Source: Paenibacillus elgii NBRC 100335
Lineage (GTDB): Bacteria; Bacillota; Bacilli; Paenibacillales; NBRC-103111
Direction: 5' to 3'
Length of the DNA: 64,000 bases
NCBI RefSeq assembly: GCF_004000865.1
Contig: NZ_BIMB01000008.1
Span: forward strand, 1 to 64,000
Shown here: in pieces, positions 1 through 8,295 of the stretch
How the letters are laid out: each line of letters begins with the position of its first letter
Numbering within the stretch: the first letter of the stretch is position 1
Program-made: the position numbers and the translations under genes
The notes under the pieces: generated by a model
The model's database searches: none
What the model was told of the DNA's origin: nothing
What the model saw: the letters and a program-made list of their open reading frames with translations, nothing else

Positions 1-84
1 GCAACATGCGAGCGTTTACCTCTTTTGGTGATTTTATTACAATTATAGCACATATGTTCTCATGTATACACAAGAGATACTGAT

Positions 85-336
85 TCATCTCCCCCTTGTC
101 GAAGAGGGAATCTTCTCAGCCTTAACGATAAATGTGTACGCCTGGGCAATGAAGCAGTTATCCCCTATCCGAATTTCGCATACATCCAGGAAGACGCAAT
201 CGAAATTTGCATAAAAGTTTTCGCCGACATGAATGTTGTAACCGTAATCACAGCGTAAATTCGGTTCTATGTATATACTTTCTCCTGTAGAACCGAACAA
301 TTCTTTTAATAAGATGTAGAATTCACTAGAATCATA
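85..336 (-). pseudogene. Remnant of maltose/sugar O-acetyltransferase (Maa type)
   Basis: The minus-strand reading matches the middle of hexapeptide-repeat maltose O-acetyltransferases: an ELFGSTGE start, then [19 protein letters not shown] and a [12 protein letters not shown] stretch, all typical of that family. Intact members are about 185 residues; here about 80 are recognisable. In-frame homology continues upstream of the TTG at 300 (residues reading [11 protein letters not shown]) but meets a stop codon at 337-339. Downstream, the sequence diverges right after GDNCFIA, before the conserved acetyl-CoA and trimer-core repeats. It therefore lacks the active-site half and is a dead fragment. 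The surrounding DNA is much richer in A+T than the genes to the right, which fits decay or a junction. Confidence 0.75.
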
Positions 337-339
337 TCA

Positions 340-572
340 CATGGATCATATAATAGAAAAAAATGAGGAGAGCTTAAAGGATGAGACCTTAAAGATTGAT
401 AAAAATAGCATAATAAAGGAAACTATTCACTAAATATAAGGCTATAAATATTTATATATTGTACAATATTTCTTTTTGTGTTATACCTTATTAGGGCAAA
501 TGCTGGGCAAGGCCAGATATTGGATTGCCGGGCTCACGCATGACCAATAATAACAACATGGGGGAAGTCCAC
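340..572. other. A+T-rich intergenic region upstream of glutamate dehydrogenase
   Basis: No gene is seen here. The stretch is strongly A+T rich and holds a short palindrome, ATTGTACAAT, around 457-466 that could be part of a promoter. I could not assign a convincing -35/-10 pair with normal spacing. Confidence 0.4.
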
Positions 573-1871
573 GTGTCCTTGATCGTAAAAAACGAACAGA
601 ACGATAAGAATGAACCTACGCAAGCGCAAGAGAAGCTCAATTTGTTCGAAAGAACGCAGGACGTCATCCGTACCGCTCTCGATCGAATGGGGTACAAGGA
701 CGATGTATACGACTTGTTGAAGGAGCCGCTTCGACTGCTGACGGTGCGCATTCCGGTTCGCATGGACGACGACTCGATTAAAGTATTTACAGGCTACCGC
801 GCTCAGCATAACGATGCGGTCGGCCCGACCAAAGGCGGCGTCCGCTTCCATCCCGACGTAACGGAAGAGGAAGTCAAGGCGCTGTCCATGTGGATGAGCA
901 TCAAATGCGGCATTACGGGACTGCCGTACGGAGGCGGCAAGGGCGGTATCCAGTGCGATCCGCGGTCGATGTCCTTCCGCGAGCTGGAGCGTTTGAGCCG
1001 CGGATATGTCCGCGCCATCAGCCAATTGGTCGGCCCGACCAAAGACATTCCGGCGCCGGACGTATTCACGAACTCGCAAGTAATGGCTTGGATGATGGAC
1101 GAGTACAGCCGCATCCGCGAATTCGATTCGCCGGGCTTTATTACCGGCAAGCCGCTTGTGCTGGGCGGTTCTGCGGGCAGAGAGTCCTCGACTGCGCTTG
1201 GTGTAACGATCGTCATGAAAGAGGCTGCCAAAATCGCAGGCATCGAAATTCCGGGCTCCCGCATTATCATTCAAGGCTTCGGAAACGCAGGCAGCTTCCT
1301 CGCTCAATTCCTGCATCAAGCGGGAGCGAAGGTCGTGGGCATCTCCGACGCTTACGGCGCTTTGTACGATCCGGAGGGCCTCGATATCCCGACGCTGCTG
1401 GACAAGCGGGATTCGTTCGGTACGGTCACGCCTTATTTTAAAAGTCAACAAATTACAAATAAAGAGCTGCTCGTCCAAGAATGCGACATTCTCGTTCCGG
1501 CAGCCATCGAAAACCAGCTTACGGAGGAGAATGCGCCGGACATCAAGGCTCGCATCGTAGTTGAAGCAGCGAATGGACCGACGACGCTCAAGGCAACCGA
1601 AATTTTGACGAACCGCGGCATTCTGCTCGTTCCGGACGTACTGGCCAGCGCCGGCGGCGTAGTTGTCTCCTATTTCGAATGGGTACAAAACAACCAAGGC
1701 TACTACTGGTCGGAGGAAGAAGTTCAAGAAAAGCTGGAAAAAATATTGACGACTTCCTTCCACAATGTGTACCGGACCTCGTCGGACAAAAAAGTAGACA
1801 TGCGCCTGGCGGCTTACATCGTAGGGCTGAAGCGGGTGGCCGAGGCCATCAAGTGGAGAGGCTGGGTATAA
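573..1871 (+). CDS. gudB: NAD-dependent glutamate dehydrogenase (RocG/GudB type)
   Basis: Catabolic glutamate dehydrogenase, converting glutamate to 2-oxoglutarate and ammonium in the cytoplasm. The family is clear from KEPLRLLTVRIPVRMDD and GYRAQHNDAVGPTKGGVRFHP, the substrate-binding lysine in GGGKGGI, and the Rossmann motif GFGNAGSF that binds the dinucleotide. An open frame begins at TTG 525 with ATG codons at 540 and 558. I prefer GTG 573 because GGGGGAAG ends about 6 bases before it, while the earlier starts lack a ribosome site. That gives 432 residues, close to the roughly 425 of Bacillus GudB/RocG. The gene is monocistronic, with a terminator directly after it. RocG and GudB cannot be told apart from sequence alone. 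Confidence 0.93.
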   Translation: MSLIVKNEQNDKNEPTQAQEKLNLFERTQDVIRTALDRMGYKDDVYDLLKEPLRLLTVRIPVRMDDDSIKVFTGYRAQHNDAVGPTKGGVRFHPDVTEEEVKALSMWMSIKCGITGLPYGGGKGGIQCDPRSMSFRELERLSRGYVRAISQLVGPTKDIPAPDVFTNSQVMAWMMDEYSRIREFDSPGFITGKPLVLGGSAGRESSTALGVTIVMKEAAKIAGIEIPGSRIIIQGFGNAGSFLAQFLHQAGAKVVGISDAYGALYDPEGLDIPTLLDKRDSFGTVTPYFKSQQITNKELLVQECDILVPAAIENQLTEENAPDIKARIVVEAANGPTTLKATEILTNRGILLVPDVLASAGGVVVSYFEWVQNNQGYYWSEEEVQEKLEKILTTSFHNVYRTSSDKKVDMRLAAYIVGLKRVAEAIKWRGWV

Positions 1872-1895
1872 GCCTGGATAGAAGCAAATGGCAGG

Positions 1896-1934
1896 AATCC
1901 ATCTATGGGGACATAGGTGGATTTTTGTTTTTGC
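1896..1934 (+). terminator. Intrinsic terminator of glutamate dehydrogenase
   Basis: An 11-bp stem (AATCCATCTAT with ATAGGTGGATT, one G-U pair) and a 6-base loop are followed by a T-rich tail. Confidence 0.8.
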
Positions 1935-1947
1935 AGCCGTCGCTCCC

Positions 1948-1983
1948 GCATAACAAAATTACGGTTTGTTCACCATAATATGG
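1948..1983 (+). promoter_or_regulatory. Two-part element before gerA, repeated before gerB (sigma-G-like)
   Basis: GCATAACA, 15 bases, then CACCATAATATGG. The identical two blocks with the same 15-base gap recur at 10612-10647 upstream of gerB. GCATA with CACCATA 18 bases later resembles the sigma-G consensus (-35 gHATR, -10 CATnhTA). Here it lies only about 12 bases before the proposed gerA start, which would leave a very short leader, so the promoter role is uncertain. Confidence 0.45.
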
Positions 1984-1995
1984 GGGGCGACAGGC

Positions 1996-3615
1996 ATGTG
2001 GAAATTGGTTTCGACTCTTCTGATGAATTGGGAAATTATTGTGCAAGCCATCCTGTGCAGTGTGGTGCCCTATGGTGTGTACAAGCTGGGATCTTGGTTG
2101 AAATCGGCTTTGACCATCCGCAGCAGCGGCAAGCCCGCCTCCGAAGAGCGGTTATATGTCTTTACCGGGGAGTTCGAGAAGGACTTGCCGGAGCTTCAGG
2201 ACAGATTAGGCCACAATGACGATATCTTGATCCGAACGTTTGAAATCGGCGGGGAGCGGACGAAAGCTGCCTTGATCCTGGTCAAGGAGCTTGCGGACAA
2301 AAACTACATCGATACGCATATTTTACCTCTGCTGATGTCCGAATTCGCCATGCCGGGCTGCGCGGATGAACTGACGCCGCACATCAAAAACCGGATCTTG
2401 CCCGTGAGTGAGCTGGGCGAAGCAGGGAACCTGCGCGATTTGCTGCCCGGTTTATGGAAAGGGAATGCCGGCCTCTTGATCGACGGCTGCCCGAACGTCT
2501 TCGTCCTGGCCAGCGGAAGCGAGAAAAAACGCAGCCTCGGCGAACCGGCCTCGGAGGCTTTGGTCCGGGGGCCGCGCGTCAGCTTCAATGAAAGCCTGGC
2601 GGATAATACCGCGCTGCTGCGTCAGCTTGGCGGGAGTCATACGCTATGTATCGTTTACACGCTGGTGGGACGCAAAGCTCCCAGAACGGTAGCGATCGCT
2701 TACAACAGCGACATTGCCAATGACGCCTTGGTGCAGGAGGTTCGGAAGCGTATCGCCCGGATCGATATGGATGACGTTCCCGATTCCGGGTATATCGAGC
2801 AGTTTATCGAAGATAACCATCTTACACTATTTCCCCAAGTGCAAAATACGGAACGGCCGGATCGGGTCAACAGCGCGCTCATGGAAGGCAGGGTAGCGAT
2901 CCTGCTGGACGGCTCCCCGTTTGCGCTGATCGTCCCGGTAAGCGTCAGCATGCTGCTGCAATCCCCGGAGGATTATTACGAGCGCTGGATCCCGGCTACG
3001 CTCGTGCGTGTGCTGCGTTATATCGCAGCGCTGATTTCCACGCTCGGGCCCGCGCTCTACATTTCGTTCATCTCGTTCCATCAAGGGCTGATTCCTACCA
3101 AATTGGCGGTATCTATCGCCAGCTCAAGGGAAGGCGTGCCTTTCCCTTCGTTAATCGAAGCGTTGATCATGGAAGTATCGATCGAAATTTTGCGTGAGGC
3201 CGGTTTACGCTTGCCGAAGCCAATCGGTCAGACCATCGGCATTGTCGGCGGTCTGGTCATCGGGGAAGCGGCGGTACAAGCCGGTATCGTCAGCCCCATC
3301 ATGGTCATCGTCGTTGCCATTACGGCGATTTCTTCGTTTGCCATCCCTCAGTACAGTGCAGGAATTGCGTTGCGGATCATCCGCTTCGGTACGATGTTTT
3401 CGGCGGCCATCTTCGGACTGTACGGGGTCATCCTGTTCTTCCTGCTGGTGTGCAGCCACTTGGCCAAGCTGAAGAGCTTCGGCATTCCTTACTTGAGCCC
3501 CGCGGCTCCTTACCAGCTCGGCGATTGGAAGGATTTCGTCCTGCGTGCGCCGCTATCTTTCATGACTCGCCGTCCGAAGGCCATGCAGGTCAAACAACCG
3601 AAGCGCCGCGGATAA
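1996..3615 (+). CDS. Spore germinant receptor A subunit (GerA family), separated from its gerBC partners
   Basis: GerA-family inner-membrane subunit of a nutrient germinant receptor. The hydrophilic N-terminal half carries family landmarks (LGHNDDILIRTF, VRGPRVSFNESL, IARIDMDDVPDSGYIEQFIEDN, PQVQNTERPDRV). Hydrophobic spans follow in the C-terminal half (YIAALISTLGPALYISFIS, then VSIEILREAGLRLPKPIGQ and later helices). TTG 1966 opens the frame, but ATG 1996 has GGGGGG about 9 bases upstream and gives 539 residues. The N-terminus begins with an extra hydrophobic stretch (WEIIVQAILCSVVPYGVY), unusual for this family. Usually gerA is followed directly by gerB and gerC. Here a peptide-modification locus follows and gerBC resume at 10733. 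Confidence 0.9.
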   Translation: MWKLVSTLLMNWEIIVQAILCSVVPYGVYKLGSWLKSALTIRSSGKPASEERLYVFTGEFEKDLPELQDRLGHNDDILIRTFEIGGERTKAALILVKELADKNYIDTHILPLLMSEFAMPGCADELTPHIKNRILPVSELGEAGNLRDLLPGLWKGNAGLLIDGCPNVFVLASGSEKKRSLGEPASEALVRGPRVSFNESLADNTALLRQLGGSHTLCIVYTLVGRKAPRTVAIAYNSDIANDALVQEVRKRIARIDMDDVPDSGYIEQFIEDNHLTLFPQVQNTERPDRVNSALMEGRVAILLDGSPFALIVPVSVSMLLQSPEDYYERWIPATLVRVLRYIAALISTLGPALYISFISFHQGLIPTKLAVSIASSREGVPFPSLIEALIMEVSIEILREAGLRLPKPIGQTIGIVGGLVIGEAAVQAGIVSPIMVIVVAITAISSFAIPQYSAGIALRIIRFGTMFSAAIFGLYGVILFFLLVCSHLAKLKSFGIPYLSPAAPYQLGDWKDFVLRAPLSFMTRRPKAMQVKQPKRRG

Positions 3616-3636
3616 AAAGCAAGGATTCGTTATCGC

Positions 3637-3670
3637 AATCACCCGGGTGACACAAGTCGTCCGGGTTATT
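3637..3670 (+). terminator. Hairpin after gerA, weak terminator candidate
   Basis: AATCACCCGG pairs with CCGGGTTATT (one mismatch) across a 14-base loop. There is no run of T afterwards, so termination would be inefficient. The rest of the gap up to 3904 shows no clear sigma-A promoter for the precursor gene. A CATAAAAAT block at 3765 is a weak -10-like site for a mother-cell sigma factor. Confidence 0.35.
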
Positions 3671-3904
3671 CGCCGTTATCCGATATGAAAACCTACTTTT
3701 ATCCATTATTGAAAAATGATTGGGAACTTGGCTTGACCCCCCGTAACACATGCGGAGCGAAATTCATAAAAATGTTGTATGTTCTGTCGAGAGCGGAGAA
3801 AACGTGATCACCTGACGCGCTCCTTGCCCGGAAGGTTCCTTTCCGCCTCTTGTCAGTCTCCGGCTGGAGCCGGCATATTACTTTTGACGGAGGGAATGTT
3901 CAAC

Positions 3905-4186
3905 ATGAGTGAATTTCAGAACGAGCTTCAGCAATTGCAAATCGGGGCATACAATGCGGGCCAAGTAACGCCTTTTGAACATCAGGTCCAATACGAAGCG
4001 GATTCACGTCTATGCGGTTGCGTTATTTCCCGTTGCGTCGTTTCCTGCAGTTGTAGCTGCAGCTGCAGCTGTAGCTGTAGTTGTAGTTGTAGTTGCAGTT
4101 GCAGTTGTAGCTGTAGTTGTAGCTGCAGCTGCGGCGGTCGTTGTGGCGGTCGTTGTGGCTTTCGTTGCGGTGGACGCTGCCACTAA
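3905..4186 (+). CDS. TOMM (heterocycloanthracin/sonorensin-type) precursor peptide with Cys-Ser repeat core
   Basis: A 93-residue precursor of a thiazole/oxazole-modified peptide. The leader (MSEFQNELQQLQIGAYNAG...) matches the heterocycloanthracin leader pattern, rich in Q, L and N with an FQ-ELQ opening. Then come three early Cys (37, 39 and 44), an uninterrupted alternating run C(SC)14 at residues 48-76, and a tail of three GGRC blocks and one GFRC block ending in His. In all there are 22 Cys. The Cys and neighbouring Ser are presumed substrates for cyclodehydration to thiazoles and oxazoles by the enzymes downstream. Start choice: GGAGGGA lies about 9 bases before ATG 3905, while ATG 3896 abuts it. 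An open frame extends upstream to 3779 but looks untranslated. Function as a bacteriocin is known for relatives and is inference here. Confidence 0.9.
   Translation: MSEFQNELQQLQIGAYNAGQVTPFEHQVQYEADSRLCGCVISRCVVSCSCSCSCSCSCSCSCSCSCSCSCSCSCSCGGRCGGRCGFRCGGRCH
4046..4132 (+). repeat. Hexanucleotide TGYAGY tandem repeat encoding (Cys-Ser)n
   Basis: Fourteen TGY-AGY units plus a final TGC encode C(SC)14. Third positions vary (TGC/TGT, AGC/AGT), so it is an imperfect repeat, unlike a fresh slippage expansion. Confidence 0.95.
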
Positions 4187-4196
4187 GTCATTAAAC

Positions 4197-4264
4197 GGGA
4201 CCGTCGAAAATTTCAGCCCCTGCAGATGCTGTTTCGGTCCAAACTGCGGGGGCTGGAGCGTCCC
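4197..4264 (+). other. Large hairpin between the precursor and enzyme genes
   Basis: A 12-bp stem, CAGCCCCTGCAG (4214-4225) with CTGCGGGGGCTG (4244-4255, one G-U pair), is enclosed by GGGAC/GTCCC at 4197-4201 and 4260-4264. No T run follows. It could stabilise the 3' end of the short precursor mRNA or act as a partial terminator. Confidence 0.6.
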
Positions 4265-4274
4265 CTTAAAATAG

Positions 4275-4303
4275 TTGACAAGAAGGACAAACAACGCTAC
4301 ATA
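4275..4303 (+). promoter_or_regulatory. Sigma-A-like promoter for the TOMM enzyme genes
   Basis: TTGACA, a 17-base spacer and TACATA lie 57 bases upstream of the ThiF-like gene and after the intergenic hairpin. This would let the modification enzymes be made independently of the precursor. Confidence 0.65.
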
Positions 4304-4359
4304 AGATAGCAATGAACATCCGGCCGGATTGAATAAAAGATCTGATAAGGAGGAGTGAG

Positions 4360-6333
4360 ATGACCACATTAGATGCTTCCGTGCGTCCGAAGATCAACGG
4401 AGATACTTTTTTTATACCCGACCCGAACGGTTCCGTCTATTTTAGAAACAACATGGGCTCGTTCAAGCTGGAAGGCGAGTCGATGGACCGATGGATCGAA
4501 AAGTTGATTCCGGTATTTAACGGGAAGTATACGCTCATGGAATTGACGGACGGCTTGCCTGAGCCGCACAGAGGCCGCGTGTTCGATATCGCCGCTTTGT
4601 TGCTTCAAAACGGCTTCGCCCAGGATATAAGCGGAGACCTTCCCCATCGGCTGTCAGACCGGATTCTTGAGAAGTTCGGCTCGCAAATTGAATTTCTGAG
4701 CAATTTTGGAGGCTCCGGCGCACACCGCTTCGAACAATATCGCCAACAGAAGGTGTTAGCGGTAGGTTCCGGTTCTTTTCTGCTTTCATTAGTCGCGGCT
4801 TTGCTGGAATCCGGGCTGCCCCGAATCGGAGTGGCTATTGGCGACTCGTTGCCGACCAACCGCGAGCGGCTGAAGGAACTGGGGGAGCATGCCCGGAAAT
4901 CCGACCCGGAAATACATATTCAGGAAGTACCTTACTCCGGAAGGGACGTTTCCGCTTGGCAGGAGGTCCTGAAACCGTTCGATTCGATCATGTACGTATC
5001 GCAGGAAGGGGATATCGAAGAGCTTCGGATCGTCCAAGCGGCCAGCAAGGGGGAGCAAAAGCTCTTTCTTCCCGCGATTTGCTTGCAGCAAGCCGGTTTG
5101 GCCGGGCCACTTGAGCGGCCGGAGGACGGGAATGGCTGGGAGTCGGCGCTGCGGCGCATTCATCAGCCTGTTCTGCGTCGAGATCCGCAGCAGCACGGGT
5201 TTTCTGTCCATGCCGGGGCTTTGCTGTCGAATGTGATCGTGTTTGAGCTCTTCAAAACGGTGACGGGGGCTGCCGATCCGCTGCGAAATCAAGCGGTATA
5301 TTTGCTGAACCTGGAGACGCTGGAAGGGGACTGGTATTCGTTCGTGGCTCACCCGATGGTGGTCGGCTCCAACCGGATGGATCGCATTCCGGATATCGAG
5401 CTGCGGCTGGCGCAGGATTCGGGCCTGGCGGGGCAAAGCGGAAGGCACAACCCGTTATTGGATTATTGTGAACGGTTAACGTCGCCGGATACGGGCATTT
5501 TTTACGAATGGGACGAAGGCGACTTAAAGCAGCTGCCTCTTGCGCAATGCCGGGTTCAGGTGGCGGACCCGCTCTCCGACGGGCCGGTTGAGCTGCTTCC
5601 GTCGATAGTCAGCGTGGGGTTGACGCATGAGGAAGCAAGACGGGAATCGGCATTTGCCGGATTGGAAGCTTATACGTCCCGGCTAGCCGAACGTATGGGG
5701 CAGACGTCTTCCCTGTCGGAAACGGAAGCAACGGGCCCTTGTGTATCCGGATATGTCGGCATCGGGGCGGGTGAGACGCTGACGGAAGCCGTATGCCGGG
5801 GCTTGCGAAAATGTCTGGCGGAAGAGCTGGACTTTCGGCGGACCGTTCGAAAGCCGCTTGTCGCTCCGGCACAGCTGAGTATGGTGGATGACGAGCGGGT
5901 CCGTTATTATTTGAAATCTTTGTCTACGCTGCAGGGGGAGCCGGCCCTCGTTTTGGAAGAAGAGCTGTTCGGTTTCCCTGTGGTGCGTGCGGATATCGGC
6001 GGTAGGTGGTACACGGGCATCGATTTGAATATTACCCTTGCGCTTCGAAGGGCTCTGCTTCAAGCGCTGTCGGAGGTTCAAAGTCAAGCGCCCCGGCTTC
6101 AAGTTCGGATTGCTTCGGTTCCAAGCCGGGCACCGAAAAAGGGAAAGCCGCACAGCTTGGCCATTCCGGCCTGTGAAGAAACGACGCAAGCTAGCGTACT
6201 AGCTTCCGCCATACAACAGCTGAAGCAGCATGGCAGACAGCTGCATGTATTTGATTACAGGCTTGATCCTTTCTTGAATAAAGGGCCCGTTCACGTCCTG
6301 GGCGTTGTGCTGGGAGAGGAGGTTTCGCCATGA
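4360..6333 (+). CDS. Thiazole-containing bacteriocin maturation protein (ocin ThiF-like)
   Basis: A 657-residue protein that I recognise as the large ThiF-like 'putative thiazole-containing bacteriocin maturation protein' found in heterocycloanthracin loci. The N-terminal part (VRPKINGDTFFIPDPNGSVYFRNN, then a winged-helix-like stretch) resembles the leader-peptide-recognition domain of TOMM cyclodehydratase complexes. The middle holds an E1/ThiF-type nucleotide-binding fold, at VLAVGSGSFLLSLVAALLESG. It probably binds the precursor leader and partners the YcaO enzyme. GGAGGAGTGAG precedes the ATG. The stop overlaps the next start by four bases, so translation is coupled. No catalytic cysteine of true E1 enzymes is obvious, so an adaptor role is more likely. 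Confidence 0.85.
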   Translation: MTTLDASVRPKINGDTFFIPDPNGSVYFRNNMGSFKLEGESMDRWIEKLIPVFNGKYTLMELTDGLPEPHRGRVFDIAALLLQNGFAQDISGDLPHRLSDRILEKFGSQIEFLSNFGGSGAHRFEQYRQQKVLAVGSGSFLLSLVAALLESGLPRIGVAIGDSLPTNRERLKELGEHARKSDPEIHIQEVPYSGRDVSAWQEVLKPFDSIMYVSQEGDIEELRIVQAASKGEQKLFLPAICLQQAGLAGPLERPEDGNGWESALRRIHQPVLRRDPQQHGFSVHAGALLSNVIVFELFKTVTGAADPLRNQAVYLLNLETLEGDWYSFVAHPMVVGSNRMDRIPDIELRLAQDSGLAGQSGRHNPLLDYCERLTSPDTGIFYEWDEGDLKQLPLAQCRVQVADPLSDGPVELLPSIVSVGLTHEEARRESAFAGLEAYTSRLAERMGQTSSLSETEATGPCVSGYVGIGAGETLTEAVCRGLRKCLAEELDFRRTVRKPLVAPAQLSMVDDERVRYYLKSLSTLQGEPALVLEEELFGFPVVRADIGGRWYTGIDLNITLALRRALLQALSEVQSQAPRLQVRIASVPSRAPKKGKPHSLAIPACEETTQASVLASAIQQLKQHGRQLHVFDYRLDPFLNKGPVHVLGVVLGEEVSP

Positions 6334-8273
6334 GCAGTGTTATAGCCGTCATCGGCCAAGGCGTGCTGGCGGATTTGTTATGCGCCGAGCTGAATTCTGC
6401 CTTTTGGGTGATCCGTACGGCCGAGCTTGAGGAGGAGGAATTCCGATCGGCAGATCTGGTTATCCTGGCGCAGGATGGCTGGCTTCCTGCCGAGCAGAGC
6501 AGGGCGGAGGAGGTCCTTCATTCTGCCAAGGTTCCTTGGCTGCGGGGCTTTGTGTCTTTCGGGGAGGCGTTAATCGGACCGCTGGTTCGGCCGGGCGTTC
6601 AAGGATGCTCCAGATGCGCGGACATGCGGCGGCTTATGGCCACCAGCGATCGCAAGGAGCTGCGAGAACTGCTACAGCAGCTTGCCGACCGCGGCGGAAT
6701 CCCGCAGGACGCCTGGGCTTCCCGCACGGGATTGACGCAGGCAGCGACGCTCCTGGCCGCGGAAGCCCGGCGGGTGCTTCTCGGCGGACAGCCTCAGTTG
6801 GAGGAACGAATTCTGCTGGTGAATCTGAAAACTTTGAAAACGTCACGCCACCTTTTTTTACACGATCCGATGTGCCCGATTTGTGGCGAATTGCCGGAAG
6901 ATTCGGAGGAGCTGGCCCATTTCCTGCTCGGGTCAAGTCCGAAGATCCATCCGAACAGCTTCCGCTGCCGTTCGATCGATGAACTGAAGCAAGTGCTTCC
7001 CCGCGATTATTTGGATTTCCGGACCGGACTCATGAACGGTAAAATGAAAGACGGTGTGTCACCATTCGCCGATATTACCGTAAATCTTCCGTTTTACTCT
7101 GGAGATGAACCGGGTTCCGGCCGGACGCTCTCCTATGCGGAGAGCGAGCTGACGGCGATACTGGAAGGCTTGGAGCGTCATTGTGGAGTATTCCCGCGCG
7201 GCAAATGGACAAAGGTGCGCAAAAGCTACCGCGAGATCTCCGATCATGCGTTAAATCCGCTCAAGGTAGGAGTCCATGCGGAAGAGCAGTATGCGAGGCC
7301 TGATTTCCCATTCCGTCGTTTTGATCCCGATCGTGAGATGGATTGGGTCTGGGGCCGATCCATCATCCACAATCGTCCCATTCTGGTGCCGGAGCTGCTC
7401 GCTTATTACAGCCCCAGCTGCAGCAACGGCATCGTCTATGAGACATCCAACGGATGCGCTTTGGGCGGCAGCATGGAGGAGGCGATTTTCCACGGCATCA
7501 TGGAAGTGCTGGAACGCGACTCGTTCCTGTTGACCTGGTATGCGCAGCTTCCGCTTCCCCGCGTCGATCCTTATTCCGCCGGCGACCGCGAATTAAATAT
7601 GATGATCGACCGGATGAGGGCGGTGGCGGGTTATGAGCTGCACGTGTTCGATGCCACGATGGAGCATGGCATTCCATGCATATGGACCTATGCGAAAAAC
7701 CTGAAATCGCGCGGGATGAACCTCATCTGTGCGGCAGGAGCCCATCTCGACCCGATTCGGGCGCTGAAAAGCGCCATCTTCGAGCTGGCAGGCATGATGC
7801 TCTCGCTCGATGGGCGATTCGAGTCCAAGCGGCAGGAAAGCGAACGGATGGCTGAGGACCCTTACCAAGTGAGAGAGATGGAACATCACTCCATGCTGTA
7901 CGGCTTGCGGCAGACGGAGAACCGTTTGGATTTCTTATGGAAGAAGCCTGGACCTCCGTTGACGTTCCGGGAGGCGTTCCAGCCACAAGTCCTTCATGCG
8001 GATCTTACCGACGACTTGAAAATGATCCTGCAGAAATTCCGCTCCTTGAATCTGGATGTCATCGTGGTCGATCAGACCTCGCCCGAGCTGAAGCGGAATG
8101 GGTTAACCTGCGTCAAAGTGCTGATTCCGGGGATGCTGCCGATGACGTTCGGTCATCATTTGACGCGGGTTACAGGGCTGGAACGGGTACTGAAGGTTCC
8201 GGCGCAGCTCGGCTATATGAAGCAGCCGCTCACGGTCGATCAGCTTAACCCGCATCCGCATCCGTTTCCGTAA
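6330..8273 (+). CDS. Fused TOMM leader-binding/YcaO cyclodehydratase (SagC-SagD type)
   Basis: A 647-residue azoline-forming cyclodehydratase that uses ATP to convert Cys/Ser/Thr to thiazolines and oxazolines. Residues 1-200 form the partner domain with two zinc-type pairs, C93/C96 (GCSRCADMRR) and C182/C185 (CPICGE). From about residue 240 it is a YcaO domain, with the ATP/Mg-binding glutamate motifs in SYAESELTAILEGLERH and EEAIFHGIMEVLERDSF. The C-terminus ends PHPHPFP, matching the proline-rich PxPxP tail that TOMM YcaO proteins need for activity. It overlaps the ThiF-like gene by 4 bases and is followed 22 bases later by the SagB gene. All expected catalytic features appear intact, so the enzyme looks functional. 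Confidence 0.92.
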   Translation: MSSVIAVIGQGVLADLLCAELNSAFWVIRTAELEEEEFRSADLVILAQDGWLPAEQSRAEEVLHSAKVPWLRGFVSFGEALIGPLVRPGVQGCSRCADMRRLMATSDRKELRELLQQLADRGGIPQDAWASRTGLTQAATLLAAEARRVLLGGQPQLEERILLVNLKTLKTSRHLFLHDPMCPICGELPEDSEELAHFLLGSSPKIHPNSFRCRSIDELKQVLPRDYLDFRTGLMNGKMKDGVSPFADITVNLPFYSGDEPGSGRTLSYAESELTAILEGLERHCGVFPRGKWTKVRKSYREISDHALNPLKVGVHAEEQYARPDFPFRRFDPDREMDWVWGRSIIHNRPILVPELLAYYSPSCSNGIVYETSNGCALGGSMEEAIFHGIMEVLERDSFLLTWYAQLPLPRVDPYSAGDRELNMMIDRMRAVAGYELHVFDATMEHGIPCIWTYAKNLKSRGMNLICAAGAHLDPIRALKSAIFELAGMMLSLDGRFESKRQESERMAEDPYQVREMEHHSMLYGLRQTENRLDFLWKKPGPPLTFREAFQPQVLHADLTDDLKMILQKFRSLNLDVIVVDQTSPELKRNGLTCVKVLIPGMLPMTFGHHLTRVTGLERVLKVPAQLGYMKQPLTVDQLNPHPHPFP

Positions 8274-8295
8274 GGCGCAAGGAGGGGGGAGTAGA

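Noticed and set aside
534-1763. 409-residue minus-strand ORF over glutamate dehydrogenase
   Set aside because: Antisense shadow of a clearly conserved gene; no family signature.
4046-4132. Could be a microsatellite or CRISPR-like array
   Set aside because: Units are 6 bases with no spacers and stay in frame within a recognisable precursor; it is coding.
4010-4369. Minus-strand ORF rich in Ala and Thr opposite the TOMM precursor
   Set aside because: It is the mirror of the TGYAGY repeat; no ribosome site and no family resemblance.
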